From positions 4,657-14,656 of the forward strand of contig NW_013654810.1 in the NCBI RefSeq assembly GCF_000499385.1: a DNA stretch of 10,000 nucleotides, in the 5' to 3' direction. Each line of letters starts with the position of its first letter. Positions within the stretch are counted from its first letter, which is position 1. A program made the translations under genes and the position numbers. Below are positions 6,429 through 10,000 of this stretch, piece after piece. Source of the stretch: Eimeria necatrix. Its lineage: Eukaryota > Apicomplexa > Conoidasida > Eucoccidiorida > Eimeriidae. Under the pieces are notes generated by a model. That model saw only the letters and a list, made by a program, of their open reading frames with translations, had not been told where the DNA came from and ran no database searches.

Positions 6429-6742
6429 CAACATTATCTGCTGCAGCCCGGCCTACCGCCGCTTCGTGCTGCTGTGCGCTCCGCTGCTGCAGCAGCTGGA
6501 CGGCCTTCCCGTTGCTGCCGAAGAGCGGGCAGCAGCAGCAGCAGCAGCAGCTGCTGCTGCTGCTGCTGGCAGCAGCAGCAGCAGCGAATTCGAAACTCAG
6601 CAGCAGGAGCTCGACCGCCTTTGGCTGCGCACTAAAACCCAGCCCTTCGTAGGAGCAGCACAAACCCTAAACCCTAAACCCTAAACCCTAAACCCTCGTT
6701 AGTGGCGCCGTCGAAGCAAAGGCATGAAGGCGCCCCTTGCCA

Positions 6743-6777
<35 letters not shown>

Positions 6778-6949
6778 GAGCAGTTTGCGTAACTGCTGCT
6801 GCTGCGCCTCGCCACTTATTCTACGCTGCTGTGGCTGCTGCTGTGCTGCTGCTGCTCTGCTGCTGCTGCTGCTGCGCTGCTGCTGTTGGCGCTGCTGCAG
6901 TGCATTCCCTACGGCGGTTCCTGCGAGATCCGCGCTGCAGCACGGCGAG

Positions 6950-6998
<49 letters not shown>

Positions 6999-7281
6999 TC
7001 CTTCGGGCAAAAGGCTGCAGGAGTCTCGCGAAGTCTCAGTAGTGTTGGAGGCCCGCCGAACCCCCCAAAGGCCAGCAGCACCGAGAACAGCAGCAGCAGC
7101 AGCAGCAGCAAAGACAGCAGCAGCAGCAGCAGCAGCAGCACATGAGGATGCAGCAGCGCGCAGCAGCAGCAGAAATATCTCTCTTGAAGTGACAGGGCGC
7201 CGCGCGCCAGCAGCAGATGAAACTGCAGCAGCAGCAGAAGCAGTAGACGCAACAGCAGCAGAAGACGCAGCTGCAGATACT

Positions 7282-7313
<32 letters not shown>

Positions 7314-7756
7314 GTCTACAGACGGCGCCCCAGCAGCAACACAAACAGCAGTGGCAACAACAACAGAAGCTGCGCCTGCAGCGACAGCGGCAGCAGCAGC
7401 AGCAGCAGCTCCAGCAGCAGCAGCAGCTCCAGCAGCAGCAGCAGCTCCAGCAGAAGCAGCTCCAGCAGAAGCAGCTCCAGCAGCAGCAGCTCCAGCAGCA
7501 GCGGCAGAAGCAACCGCAGGAGCAGCACCAACAGCAGCTCCAGCAGCAGCAGCAGCAGCTCCAGCAGCAGCAGCAGCACCAACAGCAGCTCCAGCAGCAG
7601 CAGCAGCAGCTCCAGCAGCAGCAGCAGCAGCAGCAGCAGAAGGATGTTCCTCTTTGCTGCTTTCTGCACTTCAGCGGCTCCCCGAAGCTTCGCGGGCTGC
7701 GCTGCATGCAGTGACGGCAATGGAGCTGCTGCAGTGTCTTGCTGCTATCCCTGACC

Positions 7757-7791
<35 letters not shown>

Positions 7792-7925
7792 CCTGCAGCA
7801 GCACCTGCAGCAGCAGCTAGTCCGGCAGCTGCTGCTGCTGCACCTGCGGCTTCGCTTGATGTCCCGAATGCAAGCGACACGCAGGCACCTCCGCAAGCAG
7901 CCGCAGCAGCAGCAGCAGCAGCAAT

Positions 7926-7956
<31 letters not shown>

Positions 7957-9150
7957 CAAGTTAGTACTGAGGAGTGCTGCAGCCCCAAGGCAATGCTGCG
8001 CGCCTCGAAGCCGCAGGCGCTTGTCGCTGGCAGCAGCTGCAGCAGCAGCAGCAGCAGCAGCCTCAATACCTTCAGCGGGAACAGCAGCAGCAACAATAAC
8101 AGCAACAATGACAGCAGCGGCAGTGGCAGCAGCAGCTGCAGCAGCAGCTGCAGCAGCAGCTGCTTGTGCTCAAGAGATGCAGCAGGCGATGCTTTGCAGG
8201 TAGCGCGCCTCGCGCTGCAGCTACTGCAGCAGCACAGTCCGCAGCAGCAGCAGCAGCAGCAGCAGATGCCGCAGCAGCAGCTGCCACAGCAGCAGCTGCT
8301 GCTGCTGAGGGACGCACGTCAATTGCAGATGTGTCAGCAGCAGCACGTTGCTGCTGCTGCTGCTGCTGCTGCTGCTCCCGACGGCGGCTCCAGTAGCCCA
8401 CGGCCCAGTATTCTGCTGCCCACAGCAGCAGCAGCTGCTGCTGCAGCACGAGCAGCGGCAGCAGCTGCGCCAGAAGCAGGACAAGCAGCAGCAGCAGCAG
8501 CAGAAGCAGATCTTCAGGTAGATATCATGGCGCTAGCGCAGCAGCCAAACCAGCAGCAGCAGCTGCTGCAGCAGCAGCTGCAGGAGCGTAGACCCGAGCA
8601 GCAGGAAGAGCAGCTGCAGCAGCAGCAGCAGCAGCAGCAGGAAGCACTGGAGCACTTACGGCGCCAGCTCTCATCTTACTCAGAAGAAGTCGAAGAGCTG
8701 CGGCAGTTGCTTCAGCAGCAGCAGCAGCAGCACCAGCAGCAGCGGCAGCAGCAGCATCAGCAGCAAGCAGCGGCTGCAGCGCTGGAAGAGCGGCAGCAGC
8801 AGCTGCTGCAGCAGCTGCAGCAGCTGCAGCAGGAGAAAGATGAGGCGTGGGCCCGCGTGCAGCAGCTGCAAGAAGAAGCAGCGCTGCAGCAAGACGAACT
8901 TGCTGCAGCAAACCAGCAGCAACTGCTGCTGCGGGAGCAGTACGACCGCAGCGCAAAGGAGCAGCAGCAGCAGCAGCAGCAGGACCTGCAGCAGCAGCGG
9001 CGTCGGCACCAGCAGCAGCAGCAGCAGCTGGAGAGCGCGTTCAGCGCGTCTCTGACGGAGCTGAAGGAAGCAGCAAAGCGGCAGCAGCAGCTGCTGCAGC
9101 AGCAGCTGCAGCAGGCGGCGCAGAAGCTGGAGGAGGCGCAGGAGCAGCGC

Positions 9151-9187
<37 letters not shown>

Positions 9188-9893
9188 TGCTGCTGCGTCT
9201 GCAGCAGGCACTGCGAGCTGCCACAAAAAAAAATGCAGAATTAAATAAAGTTGTTTATAAAGCAGCAGCACAGGAGCAGCAATTTGAGGTGTCTGTACAG
9301 CGGCTGAGCAGCAAGCTGCAGCGGGCAGTGGAGGAGCTGCGGCTGCTGCAGCGGGACAAGCAGCAGCTGCAGGAAGCAGTTGCTGCAGCGGAAGCAGCGC
9401 AGCAGCAGCAGCAGCAGCAGCAGCTGCTGCTGCTGCAGCGGGCAGCCAGGCTGCAGCAGGAACTCGCAGACACACAGGCAGCTTGCACCCCTCGGGAGAA
9501 GCTGCGGGAGCTGCGCTGCGAGCGGGACTTGCTGCAGCAGCAGCTGCAGCAGCAGCAGCAGCAGGTCCAGCAGCTGCAGCAGCGGCTGCAGCAGCAGCAA
9601 AGCCAGCAGCAGCTGCAGCAGCAGCTGCAACAGCAACCCTCCACCGCCGAGCTGCAGTCCCTCAAGGCCGCCGTCGCAGCAGCAGCAGCAGCGCAGCAAG
9701 CAGCAGAAGCGCATGCAAGAGAGACGAAGCAAACAGCAGCAGTGCATGCGCGCGTGCTGCAGCAGCAGGAGGAGCAGCTGCAGCAGCAGCAGCAGCTGCT
9801 GCTGCAGAAAGAAGAGCTGCTGCAGGAAGCCAACAGCGTCGCCAGACGCCGCGAGAAAGAGCTCGAAAGAAAGCTCGAAGAATATGCAGACAG
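4548..9893 (+). CDS. Leucine-rich repeat / long coiled-coil protein, multi-exon, 3' partial
   Basis: Proposed join: 4548-4576, 4640-5036, 5275-5391, 5633-5725, 5944-6070, 6296-6648, 6901-9893, continuing past the window. This gives about 1,369 residues so far. Order: low-complexity N-terminus with an acidic HEDDDLD patch (1-127); three exact 22-residue SDS22-type repeats (128-193) whose period is kept across two introns; two longer repeats (194-244); an LRRcap-like region with DGDNPL (271-276) and YRRFVLLCAPLLQQLDG (308-324); an Ala/Ser/Gln-rich linker (373-912); and a Gln-rich coiled coil (about 930-1369). No signal peptide or membrane segment is evident. Function is not shown. Leucine-rich repeats plus long coiled coil is the layout of LRRCC1/VFL1 and centriolin, so a centrosome/basal-body scaffold is my inference. 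The start codon, the exon 4 start and the exon 7 start are the weakest parts of the model. Confidence 0.7.
4577..4639 (+). other. Intron 1
   Basis: 63 bp, GT...AG. It is almost entirely a TTGCTGCTG/CTG repeat leading into CTGCTGCAG|GGAG. In-frame TAG at 4578-4580 supports removal. The acceptor context is nearly identical to that of intron 2. Confidence 0.4.
4640..5036 (+). CDS. Exon 2: low-complexity N-terminus and first LRR
   Basis: Reads ENGSLALLQMLLLPVQPQEL, then an acidic patch, Ser5, an Ala run built from GCA then GCT codons, and two HLLQQQQ heptapeptides encoded by a 21-bp tandem. It continues to LRVLSLHANSLVSLE, the first 15 residues of LRR1. The donor is GAG|GTGAGC, phase 0. Confidence 0.75.
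5037..5274 (+). other. Intron 2, bounded by (CAG)18 and (CTG)17
   Basis: The donor GTGAG is followed at once by (CAG)18 (5042-5095). The acceptor CAG is preceded at once by (CTG)17 (5221-5271). The 125-bp middle is non-repetitive relative to the arms. Removal keeps LRR1 at exactly 22 residues, with phase 0 on both sides. The two arms are complementary. Confidence 0.8.
5275..5391 (+). CDS. Exon 3: LRR1 end, LRR2, LRR3 start
   Basis: 39 codons, phase 0 to phase 0. Starts GVETLAG, which completes LRR1; then LRR2 (LEELRVSSNLLSRLGSLQQL plus RR); then LRLLDVASNR of LRR3. The donor AGG|GTAAAC passes straight into AAACCCT repeats. Confidence 0.85.
5392..5632 (+). other. Intron 3 with (AAACCCT)7 at the donor
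   Basis: Begins GTAAACCCT and holds seven heptamers at 5394-5442. Near the 3' end is (CAG)15 (5567-5611), then TGCGTTCTCCAG. The acceptor at 5632 is chosen because it restores the 22-residue LRR3. Earlier CAGs, such as 5542, are also phase-0 acceptors that would add a Gln-rich insert reading QQTQRLKP before the poly-Gln. Confidence 0.65.
5633..5725 (+). CDS. Exon 4: LRR3 end and LRR4
   Basis: 31 codons, phase 0 to phase 0: LRSLDGISGLTS completes LRR3, followed by LRCLRAELNQISCLAGLQQ. The donor CAA|GTAAAC is fused to an AAACCCT array. The 5' edge could be further left (see intron 3). Confidence 0.75.
5726..5943 (+). other. Intron 4, bounded by (AAACCCT)7 and (TTTAGGG)8
   Basis: Starts GTAAACCCT with seven heptamers at 5728-5776, one of them AAACCCC. 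Ends with eight TTTAGGG units at 5879-5934, then TTTGCGCAG. The arms are complementary around a 102-bp middle. Both splice sites sit within about ten bases of an arm. Confidence 0.8.
5944..6070 (+). CDS. Exon 5: LRR5 and start of the LRR cap
   Basis: Starts LWGPDSQLETLDLRCNRL and continues to GGLPRLVRLSLQSKE. It is one clear LRR with the LxLxxN signature plus the first strand of the next. The donor AAG|GTCCCA is followed by AAACCCT repeats. It ends in phase 1, matching exon 6. Confidence 0.8.
6071..6295 (+). other. Intron 5 with two AAACCCT arrays
   Basis: Contains (AAACCCT)7 at 6076-6124 and (AAACCCT)5 at 6207-6241, with a unique 80-bp spacer between. The acceptor is GCTGCTGCTTCAG|CGG. In-frame TGA and TAA codons in the intron exclude read-through. 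Confidence 0.7.
6296..6648 (+). CDS. Exon 6: LRRcap-like segment with repeat insertions
   Basis: Reads a Gln run, LDGDNPLLVTPLSPRL, a Ser run, then YRRFVLLCAPLLQQLDG and LPVAAEER. The NPL...YRxxV...LP-like...LDG...ER order matches the C-terminal cap of SDS22-type LRR domains; Gln and Ser runs are inserted into it. After the cap come an Ala run (GCA then GCT codons), Ser5 and EFETQQQELDRLWLRTKTQP. The proposed donor TTC|GTAGGA is weak. Confidence 0.75.
6649..6900 (+). other. Intron 6 (proposed)
   Basis: Holds (AAACCCT)5 at 6662-6696 and a long CTG-rich stretch leading to GCTGCTGCAG at 6900. Phase 0 on both sides. The acceptor is the least certain, since many CAGs follow and a second frame is open until 7143. 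Confidence 0.5.
6901..9893 (+). CDS. Exon 7: Ala/Ser/Gln-rich linker and Gln-rich coiled coil
   Basis: A single stop-free frame of 2,993 bp. The first 540 codons are Ala/Ser/Gln/Pro-rich with short complex islands, such as SALQRLPEASRAALHAVTAM (about 7660-7720). From about 8520 the sequence becomes heptad-like, for example EALEHLRRQLSSYSEEVEEL, KNAELNKVVYKAAAQEQQFE and REKELERKLEEYAD, with many Gln runs. This is a clear long coiled coil. The donor CAG|GTAAAA at 9894 is again fused to AAACCCT repeats, so the protein continues. A competing frame at 6901-7143 reads VHSLRRFLRDPRCSTASK and cannot be excluded for that part. Confidence 0.75.
7526..7627 (+). repeat. 51-bp coding duplication (APTAAP-poly-Ala)
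   Basis: A 17-codon unit starting CACCAACAGCAGCTCC begins at 7526 and again at 7577. In the exon 7 frame it encodes APTAAPAAAAAAPAAAA twice. It lies within a longer AP-rich stretch (about 7400-7640). Confidence 0.75.
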
Positions 9894-10000
9894 GTAAAAC
9901 CCTAAACCCTAAACCCTAAACCCTAAACCCTAAACCCTAAACCTCTTTTCGAAACCCTCAATCCTGAAATGCTGCAGCAAAGGAAGCAAACTCGAATCGC
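9894..10000 (+). other. Intron 7 with (AAACCCT)6 at the donor; next exon uncertain
   Basis: Begins GTAAAACCCT with six heptamers at 9897-9938. A possible acceptor TGCTGCAG at 9977 is in phase: the split codon would be AG|C and the frame runs SKGSKLES to the window end. Only about 23 bases are visible, so this is weak. Confidence 0.4.

Noticed and set aside
6600..6684. C-terminal NPKP-type motif seen at the ends of several open frames
   Set aside because: It is only the translation of AAACCCTAA repeats after a splice donor, so it is not a protein motif.
7036..7959. Minus-strand open frame, Cys-rich
   Set aside because: It is the antisense shadow of CAG tracts (TGC read as Cys) within exon 7. 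It has no complex sequence and no family signature.
1..10000. tRNA, rRNA or other structured RNA genes
   Set aside because: I looked for cloverleaf-like and conserved rRNA segments on both strands and saw none. All strong foldable segments are explained by the repeats.

Overview
The window looks like nuclear DNA of an apicomplexan, most likely a coccidian of the genus Eimeria. Three signs agree: pervasive CAG/CTG triplet tracts read as homopolymeric Gln, Ala, Ser, Leu and Cys runs; many short internal arrays of the plant/apicomplexan telomere heptamer AAACCCT/TTTAGGG; and intron-containing coding sequence. Alternation of repeat-dense DNA with repeat-riddled genes is established for Eimeria chromosomes. 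The genus call is an inference and the species cannot be told.

Bases 1-4220 are non-coding as far as I can see. In order they hold G/C palindromic blocks with triplet tracts (1-900), two short AAACCCT arrays (916-1041), more G/C blocks and a GATCCCGGGATC tandem (1097-1320), an AT-rich island with an inverted pair of TGCATGCA motifs (1357-1510), CAG/CTG palindromes, a degenerate TTTAGGG field (1636-1950), a 20-bp satellite built from the heptamer plus TAGCCAC (1969-2294), a purine tract, and a large second 20-bp satellite with the core CAGCTAGCCATAAG (2493-3443). The second satellite contains an inverted unit with a TA-rich break and ends in inverted copies. Three TTTAGGG arrays and AT/GC spacers then lead to the gene.

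Bases 4548-9893 carry one plus-strand, multi-exon gene that runs off the right edge. I reconstructed seven exons by following reading frame, splice sites and the protein repeat. All internal intron phases agree. The model joins to a protein with a low-complexity N-terminus, about five to six SDS22-type leucine-rich repeats, an LRRcap-like motif (YRRFV...LDG), a long Ala/Ser/Gln-rich linker, and a long Gln-rich coiled coil. Leucine-rich repeats followed by a long coiled coil is the layout of centrosome/basal-body proteins such as LRRCC1/VFL1 and centriolin, so a centriolar or cytoskeletal role is a hypothesis only.

The most striking structure is in the introns. Intron 2 starts with (CAG)18 and ends with (CTG)17 next to its splice sites. 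Intron 4 starts with seven AAACCCT units and ends with eight TTTAGGG units, again next to the splice sites. In each pre-mRNA the two arms could pair and bring the intron ends together. Several donors (GTAAAC, GTAAAA) run straight into an AAACCCT array. In this model the stop-containing heptamer is confined to introns and the stop-free triplet is tolerated in exons.
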